From positions 43,218,010 to 43,282,009 of the forward strand of contig CM018681.1 of NCBI GenBank assembly GCA_009363875.1: DNA of 64,000 bases, read 5' to 3'. The notes beneath the pieces were generated by a model, which did not search any database, was not told the origin of the DNA, and was given only the letters and a program-made list of their open reading frames with translations. Source of the DNA: Mikania micrantha. Its lineage: Eukaryota > Streptophyta > Magnoliopsida > Asterales > Asteraceae. Shown one piece after another: positions 44,012 to 53,999 of this stretch. The position numbers were made by a program, and so were the translations under genes. Numbering within the stretch: the stretch's first letter is position 1; every line of letters starts with the position of its first letter.

Positions 44012-45280
44012 TCATCCTCCCCCAAGCCAAACAGTCTCAAACTCCTCATCAGGTGTATCTTCAGATTCAGAACTATCAGCCTCATCAGCACCAGCTTCAC
44101 CTTCATCCTCACTTGAGTCCTCTGACTCATCTTCATCAGCAGCAGGTGTGGTGCCTGTCGTATTGAGAGGAGTAGTCACTGTGAAGGTAGTAGTAGCCAT
44201 GAAGTCTAGCTCCAACAGTGAGTCAATGTCAACTTCCTCATCAGCAGCCATAGAGGTACTCACACTAGCACCAGCAGACACACCAACAGCCTCAACTAGG
44301 CTAACATCAGTAGTGGAAATGATATCAACGACAACAGCAAAACTAGATCCAACACCAGCTGATCTCAAACCAACACTTGCAGCTACACCACTTCCACCTT
44401 CACCACCATGATCATCACCACCATCATCTGGCACAACAATATCTTCTATATCCGAATCAGACTCATCATGCATCCATTTTCGACCAACAGGAGCTATGTA
44501 ATCTGGCCTAGAAAGATGACCAAATAAAGATTGTGTTGCTGGCTTCCTTTCCTTGCCTCTGTATGACATCACTCTGTTTAGAGTGATGTCATTCATGTGC
44601 TCCAACCTGAGAATATCTGCATTAATCTTTGGCAAATCCGGCAACTGTGCATCAATCAACTGCTGCAAGAAACGAGGATACATCAAGAACTTCTTATCCC
44701 CTTTCAGAGTCACATTCTCCTTCATATGTGAGAAGACCATTTCTGAGAAGTTCAATGGCAGGTTCAGCACTAGTGCAACAAAGGCACACTGAATGGTCTC
44801 TCTCATGTCATCGAATCCTCCTCTCCTTGACCCAAGGCAATGTATAAGTACATGTGCTAAGTACTTAAACTGAGGAGACATATATGCCTTGTTCAGAATT
44901 CCAGCTCCAAGATCTCCCTCATACTTGCATCTCATGAAACAGCCTCGAACTAAGTAATGATCCAGAAGATAAGGCTGATCAGGTACATCTTGAAAACCAC
45001 AAACTCTTCGGATGTGTTCAGCAGAAATGACCACGTCCTATCCTCAAACGTTGCCTCGAATGACTGTAGGCTCAGCTTCACTGTCAATATCAGCAGATGC
45101 CCAAAAATCCTGCTGATGTGAAATGTATGGCACATGCAAAGTAGAGATGGCTGTGAAAATCCTCGAACGCCTCAGAAAAGTGATGATCTCAGTGAAATGA
45201 CGGGCGTTGGGTGTGTTCAGCTCCAAGTATGCACAAATGTTATTCTTCATCACGGATTTGTATCCAGCCATTCTGAACAT
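44012..45280 (-). pseudogene. C2 3' ORF, N-terminal part
   Basis: Starts at an ATG at 45280 (MFRMAGYKSV). Two in-phase stops near 45035-45043 precede the 340-codon frame 45034-44012. It contains VVISAEHIRRVCGFQD, FKYLAHVLIHCLGSRRGG, ALVLNLPLNFSEMVF and KKFLMYPRFLQQLIDAQLP, then a long acidic, Ser-rich tail. I recall the same motif order in ORFs widespread in Asteraceae retroelements, often mislabelled synaptobrevin/longin-like; this is memory, not a search. A frameshift or stop near 44000 separates it from the coiled-coil part. Confidence 0.72.
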
Positions 45281-46850
45281 TGAATAAAAACATGTTAGAA
45301 CTATTCCATAGTTGAAAATACAGAAAACAGATTAAAAATCAGAAAACAGATTCAGATTAATCTTATATGCCGAATGAAATGAATTTGGATGACTGAACAT
45401 TTTGGTCGAATGAGTCAATTATCGAATGAGTTATATGCTGACTTAGTCATTCGAAAAATGACCTTCATTCGCCGAATGAGCATCATTTGCCGAATGAGTT
45501 TCATTCGCCGAATGAGTTATACAGCGAATGAAATAATTCGCCGAATGAGTTTCATTCGCCGAATGACCTTCATTCGTCGAATGAGACATTCGCCGAATGG
45601 TGTCATTCGGCTTTCTTTTGAAATTCAAACATCAGTTTTCAAAAAATCAAATCAGTCCATAAAAATCAGATATCTATGCTCAGAATCGACCGACTAACAA
45701 CTTTAAAACAAGAATCATGTGATTTCAAGTCCAAATTAACAGTTTATTACAAGGGCGAAATGGAAAACCCTAAAACCCTAAAATTGTTCGGTTTTTGATG
45801 ATTTCATGGTCAGAACTTGAAGATATTCGATCCCAATGTACCTGATATGACAATAAAGAAGATAATCAGTGGCTGGGTGAGAAGAAATCACTAGAAAAAG
45901 AACAGCCGAAGAAAGAAGTTTTTCGGGCGAATGAAAACACACAGTAGGGGCGAAAGATAATTTTGGCGAATGAGGTAGTTCGTCCGAATTACTGTTTATA
46001 TAGGGTCCCACATTCACCGAATGTGAATGCCAAATGAGTCATTCGACGTTTGTTCATTCGCCGAATATGACTGACGAATGGGTCATACGGCATGAGTCAT
46101 TCGCCGAATAAGTATGACGAATGGGTCATTCGTCACAAGTCATTCACCGAATGAGACTGATTCTGTCATGAGTTATTCGGTCGAATGACTCATTCGTCGA
46201 ATGGAGTCATTCGGCCGAATAAATGAATCTAACATCTCATTCGGGCAAATGAGAATTTTAACACCCAAAACACAAACTGATTTCAAGATTTTACTGTTTG
46301 AATCAGAAAAATTGATGACAATTATGAAGATATGTCTGGTTGGTTCAGGATTCATATGAGACAGACGTCTGAACCTACAAATGATCATCTAAACTTAAAT
46401 CGAAAACATAAAATCTTTTTGTACTTTTCTGAAACAGAATTACGACTGTACAATTAGTAACTAAAAACAAAGAAACACATGTTTTTGTGAGAAGTCTATT
46501 GATAAAATAACACATACATCTATTCACATCATATCAGCTTCATTGAATGTTTCACCTTAGACACATTTATCTTATGATACAATTACTGATATATTTGTCC
46601 AATCTTAAACTATACAATACACAACTACTAAACAAACTTTGTGATTACTCATGTTTTCTGATTGAGTTCCCCATTTCATTTCACCATTAAAGATCAAAAT
46701 CAGTTTATAACTCATTTCTGCATATCTTAATACCAGTCATCATAAATTCAATAAGATTTCAATTTTATTATCTTTTTGTATTTTTCTTGTTCTATCCAAA
46801 TGGACTGCTTCAGCTAGGTTCGTCCCAGCAATATGGCACGTGTATGGAAT
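45281..46850 (-). repeat. C2 spacer with ATTCGNCGAAT palindrome clusters
   Basis: Non-coding stretch between RNase H and the 3' ORF. Two clusters of the short palindrome TCATTCGNCGAATGA (about 45370-45610 and 45960-46230) include at least ten full or one-mismatch copies. The same word recurs in the 3' LTR upstream of its TATA box. The remainder is AT-rich with no frame supported by homology. Confidence 0.75.
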
Positions 46851-46876
46851 CGAACTTAATTTGTTCAAGTATTTCT

Positions 46877-47008
46877 CAAGCTTAATACCAGCTTGCATTT
46901 ATTTTTCTTCAAGCTTAATACCAGCTTGTTTTTATTTTTCTTCAAGCTTAATACCAGCTTGCTTTTCTTTTTCTTCAAGCTTAATACCAGCTTGTTTTTG
47001 TTTTTCTT
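46877..47008 (-). repeat. Four 33-bp tandem repeats upstream of the C2 3' ORF
   Basis: The AAGCTTAATACCAGCTTG core recurs at exact 33-bp spacing (from 46877, 46910, 46943, 46976). In element sense each unit encodes QAGIKLEEKEK-like 11-residue repeats in a frame opened by an ATG near 47031. Two units carry a stop at the same codon. Confidence 0.85.
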
Positions 47009-47484
47009 TAATTGAAGCCTCATTTGATTCCATGATGACCGGTGTATGCTTGATTTGAGTCAAAAACTATTTCTCACATAAATGGTGTTATAAAACAGAT
47101 TGCACAAATCGGACTTTCTAAGTTATCACAAGCTGTTTATTCATTTGTAGAGTTGGCCTATCAGTACATCACATCATAAGTTTCTTGTGTGTTCAGCTTA
47201 CACATTCAACTCAGTTTCTATATCATGATAGATTAATGTGTCACTTTTTCAAAGAAAGACCATGTCAATTTTAACTTTTTCAACTGTTTTTGTATTTTTG
47301 AATTTTTCAAATGTTTTTGGTATTTCAATTTTTCAAATGTTTTTGGTTTTTCAATTAACAACTATCTCCCCCTAAAAACCTAAAACAGAAAATCTTTTTG
47401 AGTTTTTTATTAAGAAAAGAAACTAGACAAGAAAACTGAAATAAAATAAATAGACAAAAAAAAATTATATAAGAAAGATGATGA

Positions 47485-48021
47485 TCATTTGTTAGATTCA
47501 GATGAAGGTAGGACTTCATTCTTTTGGAAAACACCATTAGCCGATAACAGATATAAAAATCTGCGTTTATCAAAAGCTTTTGTGAAAAGATCGGCTTTCT
47601 GGTGATCGGTGTGAATTTTAACAACATCGATTAATTTCTTTTCAAAAAAATCACGTATGAAGTGATATTTAATGTCGATGTGTTTTGTTTTTGAGTGCTG
47701 AACAGGATTTTTAGTGACAGCTGTGGCGGCAGTATTATCAACATATATAGGAGTGTTAGAAAAATGTAGCCGATAGTCCCTGAGTTGTTGTTGGATCCAG
47801 ATGATCTGAGAACAACAACTAGCAGCAGCAATGTATTCAGCCTCACAGGTTGAAGTAGACACCGACGCCTGCTTCTTGCACTGCCAGGTAACTAATCGGG
47901 TTCCAAAGAACTGACATCCCGCAGATGTTGACTTGAAGTCTCTTTTGCAGCCACCATAATCAGTCACTGTATGCATTAAGTTCAAAATTTTCATCATTAG
48001 GGTACCATAAACCAAGATCAA
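47485..48021 (-). pseudogene. C2 RNase H
   Basis: 178-codon frame with GGCKRDFKSTSAGCQFFGTRLVTWQ, STCEAEYIAAASCCSQIIWI, IYVDNTAATAV and KHIDIKYHFIRDF. The D-E-D catalytic order of Ty1/copia RNase H is mostly kept, but the first Asp segment sits at a frameshift (about 47960-48010) between this frame and the RT frame. Confidence 0.85.
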
Positions 48022-48469
48022 GAGTACCTTTCAGATAACGCATAATCCTTTTGACAACAATCAGATGAGACACTCTTGGTTTTGATTGATAACGTGCACA
48101 CAAGCATGTGGCGAACATGATGTCTGGCCGAGAAGCAGTAAGATATATAAGAGACCGAATCATTCCTCGGTACAAAGTAGCATCAATTAACTCCCCCTTT
48201 TCATCTGGTGTAATCCCGTGATTGACAGCCAGTGGGGTACCAGCAGGCTTCGCATCAGACATACTGAACCGGCTCAATATATCCCCAACATATTTGGTTT
48301 GATGAATGAAGATTCCTGCCTCAGACTGATCCACTTGTAATCCCAGAAAAAACTTCATCTCTCCCATTGAGCTCATCTCAAACTTCTCTTTCATAACCTT
48401 TTCAAACTCTTTGCACAGACCATCATTTGTTGAACCGAAGATAATGTCGTCCACATATACTTGCACCAA
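47960..48469 (-). pseudogene. C2 RT, palm active site to thumb
   Basis: 169-codon frame with the catalytic VQVYVDDIIFGSTN, MKFFLGLQVDQSEAGIFIHQ, LYRGMIRSLIYLTASRPDIMFA and LKGTLDLGLWYPNDENFELNAYSD. YVDD is intact. Frameshifts bound it on both sides. Confidence 0.88.
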
Positions 48470-48855
48470 GAGTAAGTCACCATCCTTTTCTCGAATGAAC
48501 AGTGTATAGTCAATGACACCTCTTCTAAACCGTTGTTCAGAAGGTGAGTAGACAATGTCTCATACCATGCTCGCGTTGCTTGATGCAATCCATATAAGGC
48601 CTTATCTAACTTGTAGACTTGGTCTCTATGCAATGGATCCTCAAACCCGGGAGGTTGACTGACATACACTGTTTCATTTATCACACCATGAAGAAATGCA
48701 CTTTTTACATCCATCTGATAAACTTTAAACTTCTTGAAGGATGCATAACCCAAGAAGATAGGAATGGCTTCAAGTCGAGCAACTGGTGCAAATACTTCAT
48801 TATAGTCCAAACCTTCAACTTGTCTGAATCCTTGAACAACCAGACGTGCCTTGTT
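48391..48855 (-). pseudogene. C2 RT, N-terminal fingers
   Basis: Frame 48810-48391 starts in DYNEVFAPVARLEAI and continues VYQMDVKSAFLHG and VYKLDKALYGLHQATRAWYE, the usual Ty1/copia RT order. A frameshift after LLNNGLEEV destroys the reading before YVDD. Confidence 0.87.
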
Positions 48856-50496
48856 TCACACAATGATACCATAATCATCCTTCTTGCAACGAAGAACCCA
48901 TCTGGTGCCAATTACTTTCACACCTTTTGGTCTGTCAACCAATTGCCAGACACCTAACTTTTTGAACTGAAGGAGTTCTTCTTGCATTGCATCTACCCAC
49001 GATTCTTCTTTGAGAGCTTCAGTAACAGTACGTGGCTCAATTTTGGAGATAAAACATGAGTGGGCACAAAAGTTTACATCTGCAAAGTCAAGAATGTCTG
49101 CAAGTCCTCCTGAAGAAAGCTGATTTCTTGTTTTGACCCCATCCAAAGGACTTCCAATAATATTTTCTTGAGGATGAATCCGATTAATTCTGCCAACAGG
49201 ATGAGCGGGAACTTCAACATATGGATCAAGATTATTCAGATTCAGATCCTCAAGTCCTGGCACAAGATTGTCAACAGCTGGTTCAGGGGTAGCTAGAGGA
49301 ACTGAGTTGTCGTCTGTGTCTGAGCTGTCATCATTTGTCTGTGTTGTAGGAGTTGAAATAGATGAAGGTTGCATTGGTTCTTCAGGTGCATTTTGTGCAT
49401 CATACAACATCTGAACAACAACATCTTCATCAGTGTACATGGGAGGCATGTTGAAGGAGTCAAACAGATCAGAATAGTTGAACATCCAATCAGGACCCTT
49501 CCCAGGTGGGGGCATGGAATACTTCTGAACATCAACATGGTACCACTCCTCCACATTTTGAGTTGATCTGTTATAAACTCTTTTATTTGGAGTGCTGTAC
49601 CCAAGAAAATACCCTTCTTCCACCTTTTCATTAAACTTGCCTTGCTCATGTTTCTTAAGCATAGTGCATGGTGCACCAAATGGTTGAAGATACTTAAGAT
49701 TTGGCTTTCTGTTATGGAGCAATTCGAAGAAAGTTTTCCCATGTCTCTTCACTATCAACACTCGATTTAGAGTGTAACAAGCATTAGCTACAGCTTCATT
49801 CCAGAATTGAACTGGAAGAGATGAATCTACAAGCATTGTCCTGGCAGCCTCAATCAAAGTCCTGTTCTTTCGCTCAGCAACACCGTTCATTTGGGGAACA
49901 TATGGAGCACTAAATTGTTGAACAATACCTCGTTCATTACAAAAGTTCTCCATGTTGTGATTTTTGAACTCTGTCCCATTGTTGGTTCTGAGTATGCGAA
50001 TCTTGAGCTTATAGAGAGATTCAAGTTTGGTAACCAACACTTGAATGCAATCAAACGTTTCAGACTTCTCCTTTAGAAAGAAAACCCAAGAGTATCTAGA
50101 ATATTCATCAGTGATGACAAGACAGTACTGATCCCCAGCAATACTCTTTCGGTTAACAGGACAAAAAAGATCCATATGGAGCAGCTCAAGTGGAACAGTG
50201 ATTGAGTGATACTTCTTCGGTTTGTGAGACTGCTTGACTTGCTTGCCCTTTTTGCAAGAAACACAGACGTCAGACAGCTTGAAATTCTTCAGACTAACCC
50301 CTTCAACCAGATTGTTGTGCACCAGGTGATTCATCTTACGCAGACTCAGATGACCCATCCTCTTATGCCAAAGAATTGAATCTTTTTCCCAATTGCCTTT
50401 GACATAAAACATGAAGCTGTGGAGGATGTAGTTGAAGCTGTGGCAATATTGAGTACGTACAAGTCTTGCTTTCTGGGGGCAGACATCAAAATCCAT
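48856..50496 (-). pseudogene. C2 integrase and RT linker (catalytic Asp changed)
   Basis: 546-codon frame. HHCC finger (WHKRMGHLSLRKMNHL ... CVSCKKGKQ), first Asp in LLHMDLFCPV, then ILRTNNGTEF where the family has RTDNG/RSDNG, so the second catalytic Asp is Asn here, then GVAERKNRTL with the Glu. The C-terminal GKTFFELLHNRKPNLKYL, a Ser/Thr linker, and RT start WVLRCKKDD follow. It ends in a TGA at 48856 where C1 keeps an Arg codon. The enzyme encoded by this copy should be inactive. Confidence 0.9.
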
Positions 50497-50912
50497 TCTT
50501 CAGGGATAACTACACCTTGCTTTAGAATGTAGCATTTGGAGTCATCGAAAAGAACTTTGTAGTTTTTATCACAGATCTGAGATACGGAAAGCAGATTATT
50601 CTCCAATTGCTTGACATATCTGACTTTGTCAAATGAAACTTGTCCATTTGACAAGATTCCCTCTCCCGTGATAAAACCATCTTTGTCACCAGCAAAAGCT
50701 ACATAACCACCATTGACAGATTGAACGTTGGAGAGCAAAGAGATATTTCCTGTCATGTGCCTTGAAGCCCCACTATCGACAATCCAAGAACTGTTTAAAG
50801 CAGCTGTTGGGGCATTCTGCACAAAAAATAAGACAATTAGTTTAATTTGGGACCCCAAGCCTTTACAGTCTTGGGTTGACCCAATGAGTCTCGGATCATA
50901 ACATCGATCCAT
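50346..50912 (-). pseudogene. C2 protease
   Basis: 188-codon frame with the aspartic protease motif WIVDSGASRHMTGN and LENNLLSVSQICDKNY, as in Ty1/copia proteases. It overlaps the gag end (50837-50912) in another frame, so frameshift expression or a mutation is implied. A frameshift near 50400-50490 separates it from the integrase. Confidence 0.87.
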
Positions 50913-52503
50913 TTACCATCTGAAACAGCCTTGTCTGAATTTGGTGGAACTGAAGTCTCAGACTTTACTTTCCAAACTGCATTTTTACTGAAAGAATTTT
51001 TCAGATAAATGGATGATGATTTAGATTGATCAACATTAACAGTCTTGAGAACATTCAAGTTCATCAATTTCCCTTTACCCTTGTCCACAGATTTAACCTG
51101 ATTTGGTTGTTTGGGTTTTGTCAGAAATGACATGGACTCAGATCTGACAAGTTTAACAAAATTCTGATTTTGTTTTCTGGGTGGTGCAACCTTTGGTCTG
51201 ATCAATTGTGGGCAAGATCTAACAAAGTGCCCAGGTGCACCACACTCAAAACAAACCGGTTCTCCTTTTTTATGAAAATGTTTTAATTTAGAAAAAGATT
51301 GCCTTTTTGGTTTGAAAACATTTGTTTTAAGTGTGTTCTGATTAAAACCCAAACCCTTTTTTCCATTTTGAACAAGATTGTCAAAATTGTTCAGCACACA
51401 AGCTTCATTTTCTTTTGAAGCTTTCACAAAACCTAAGGCTTGATATATTTTTGAAGAAGAGATTGGGTCACCCTTTTTGATAACAGGGAGTGGATTCTGA
51501 GCAGTAACACAATCAGATGAATCATCAGATTCATCCTCTACAAGTCCATCCACTGAAGATTCCTTTGACAAAGAGGAACCTTCATCAGTAATCATCTCAA
51601 TCGTATCAATTACTAAAGGAGTTATAACTTGAAAATATTTAACATCTTTGTCATTTGGTGAAATGACAAAGCTGTTTAAGATTGGTGGAGGACATCTTTG
51701 ATAACTCCTAGTTCCCTTACCCTTATGATCAGCTTCTTTGCTGATCATGTGCTCAATGATATAAGATTCACTCTCACAGCTCTTGAGCTTTTGTCCTAGG
51801 GTCTCATAATCACACTCAACCATTGCTAACTTCTTCTTTACCTCATTAATGGTATTGAGATAAGAAGTTATAGCATCTTGCTTGTTAAGAACAGCTATCT
51901 CAGCCTCATGAAGTTGTCTATTTAAAAGTTCAATTTTAGCTTGAAAATCTTTTTCATTAGCTTTTAAAACTTTGTTAGCATCAATACATTGGTTGAGATC
52001 ACTGATCAAAGCAGCATTGTGATTCTAATAGGAAAGAACATTGCTTTTAAGGTCAACACAATTAAAACAATTAGAAACAGAAGATGAACAATCATCAGAT
52101 ACCTGATCAGATTGAGAAGTTGCAGCAGGAGTAGCAGATGAGTTTACAATCAAGGCAAACTGAGTAGGAGATTCTTCAACATCACCTTCAGACTCAGATT
52201 GAGTGTCAGAATCAGTCAAGCTTTCAGACTCTGATCCAGATGTTTCTTCTGTCTTGAGCTGTGCTCCTTCGGCAGTACTCTCTTCATGTAGATCATCTGT
52301 CTTCTGAATCTCAGCAACACAAGCTTTATCTTGCCCCCCCTGTTCAGAATTAAATCTGAAATCTCAATTCTCACCTTCATCCTGCTGTACCATCAAAGCT
52401 TTGCCTGCATTTGAAGAACTAGTCTGAGCAGGAGAATCAATAGGGACAAGTCTTCTTTATGTATTTGCTGCAGAAGATTTCTGATGATGAAAAGGATTCT
52501 TGT
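50837..52503 (-). pseudogene. C2 gag, cut by C3
   Basis: The main frame 52009-50837 (390 aa) begins in a coiled coil (about residues 1-95: ISDLNQCIDANKVL ... YIIEHMISKE). It has one CCHC knuckle CFECGAPGHFVRSC (near 51255-51215) and a basic tail. Upstream in the same frame, after one TAG, 52219-52025 is Ser/Asp/Glu-rich. Acidic gag sequence with further breaks continues to 52503, where C3 is inserted; the rest of gag lies outside the window. Confidence 0.82.
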
Positions 52504-53474
52504 TGTTGGGTTTTGTTGATTTTTATCAAAGTCATATTAACCATTAATACGTTAAAACGCAGCGGAGTTATAATCAAAAACCATTTTGAGATTAGTTAGT
52601 TTATGCATCAAATACATTAGATTTAAAACAAAACCCATAAACAAGGATCTTTATATGGAAGAACATGCTATCAAACAATCATTCAAAACATCATATATTA
52701 CCTCTTAAAACTCGTGGATTATAAGATGAAGATGATGATGTTTATGAGCCCAATCTTCAACCTTGAAGACCTCAAGTAGCTATACCCCAAGCTCCAACAA
52801 GACACCCTTTGATTGCTAGGTTTTCAACACTATTTTAGCCCTTAGAACACACTTGTTCCAACACAAAAAAACTGCCCTCTTTCTTGCCCTTTTCTGCCAA
52901 GGATTAGAGAAGAAAAAGAAGATGCAATCTTTTATTTTTGAGATCAAAATCAGATTAATGCCTTGTGTCTTTGATTGTCCATCTTATGAAGCAATCTCCA
53001 AGTGATTGGTGGGTTTAAATCAGCCATTAAGGGCCGAAATTAAAGGGGTCCAATGAGGGGCTTGCCTTTTAAATTTTCCCAACCAACTCATTTAACTTGA
53101 TTTTAATTAATCCATTTAATTAAAATGTCATATCTATCAAGTATTTATTTAAAACCTTTTTAAATAAACTTGTAACATTAAACATGTAACAAGACATGGT
53201 ATATCAACTTAATAATGTTATTTAACCTTTTAAATAACAATATAAAGTAATCTCTCAAAATAAATAAACCCATGTTATTTATTAATTCTCAAGTGCATCT
53301 ATTTAGAAAACCATTTTCTAAATGTATTAAGTGTTGTTATTTATTTAATTGATCAAATCAGTAAATAAATATTGCAGGTGTTTGTCTAGCTTGTTATTGG
53401 GTATGACCCGATTTGGATCATATCACACTAGCCACATCAACTTAATATGTATCTTAGGCAGATCGAATCCTACA
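52504..53474 (-). mobile_element. C3 3' LTR (971 bp)
   Basis: Plus strand runs TGTTGGG to CCTACA, so TGTAGG...CCAACA in element sense. It is followed at 53475 by the polypurine tract. The first 590 bp match 63408-64000. A possible target duplication CTTGT (52499-52503) cannot be verified because the other side is outside the window. Confidence 0.92.
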
Positions 53475-53488
53475 ATCTCCCACTTGCA
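53475..53488 (-). promoter_or_regulatory. C3 polypurine tract
   Basis: Minus-strand GTGCAAGTGGGAGAT abuts the LTR start TGTAGG, as in Tnt1-type elements. Confidence 0.85.
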
Positions 53489-53999
53489 CAAGATTCATAG
53501 AAGATTGATGCAAGCAGCAAATAACGCCTAGCAACGGTTTGCTACTCCTAATGTATATGACTAAGTGCCATTCAATAACATCATCCTCTTCAAGTACCTT
53601 ACTTGAATATGATTTAGGTGAATTAATCATTTTATCCTTTTGTTACAGATGTCATGTTAGATCCTGGAGACATAGAATTGTCATTCTCTGATGATTTAAC
53701 TTTATCAGGCCTTAGACATCTTACTCTCAACGAATAAGAGGAACAAATTCCATCTTGACTACATACGTCTCTCACAATCACCTTATATCGTACCTGAACT
53801 CAGTCTTATCTGCTGCCATGTTTCAGAACAGCAAAGAACTAAGCCAAAGTATGATACTTGGTGAATATCAAGACCCAATATGTATCTCAGGTCTGAGGAT
53901 ACTTATGATATTCGCCTTTACTCAATATTTCTTATGACTAATCACAAAGATTCCATGCAGAAATAATGAGAGCGGGTCAGTCCTATATCTATATCCCAT
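53489..53999 (-). other. C3 3' untranslated region, left piece
   Basis: About 510 bp between polypurine tract and S2 with no conserved protein. It ends in CCCAT (53995-53999), the S2 target duplication. With 57689-57935 it makes a 3' untranslated region of about 750 bp, long for a copia element. I see no further structure. Confidence 0.6.

Noticed and set aside
44012..45280. A possible host gene, since similar ORFs are sometimes annotated as synaptobrevin/longin-like
   Set aside because: It lies between RNase H and the 3' LTR of C2 on the same strand, and parts of the same ORF recur in C1 at the same relative place, so it belongs to the retroelement.
45370..45610. CRISPR-like array
   Set aside because: Short palindromes with irregular spacing in a plant retroelement; no unit repeat with unique spacers and no cas genes.
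52499..52503. CTTGT as target duplication of C3
   Set aside because: Cannot be confirmed because the other flank lies beyond the window.
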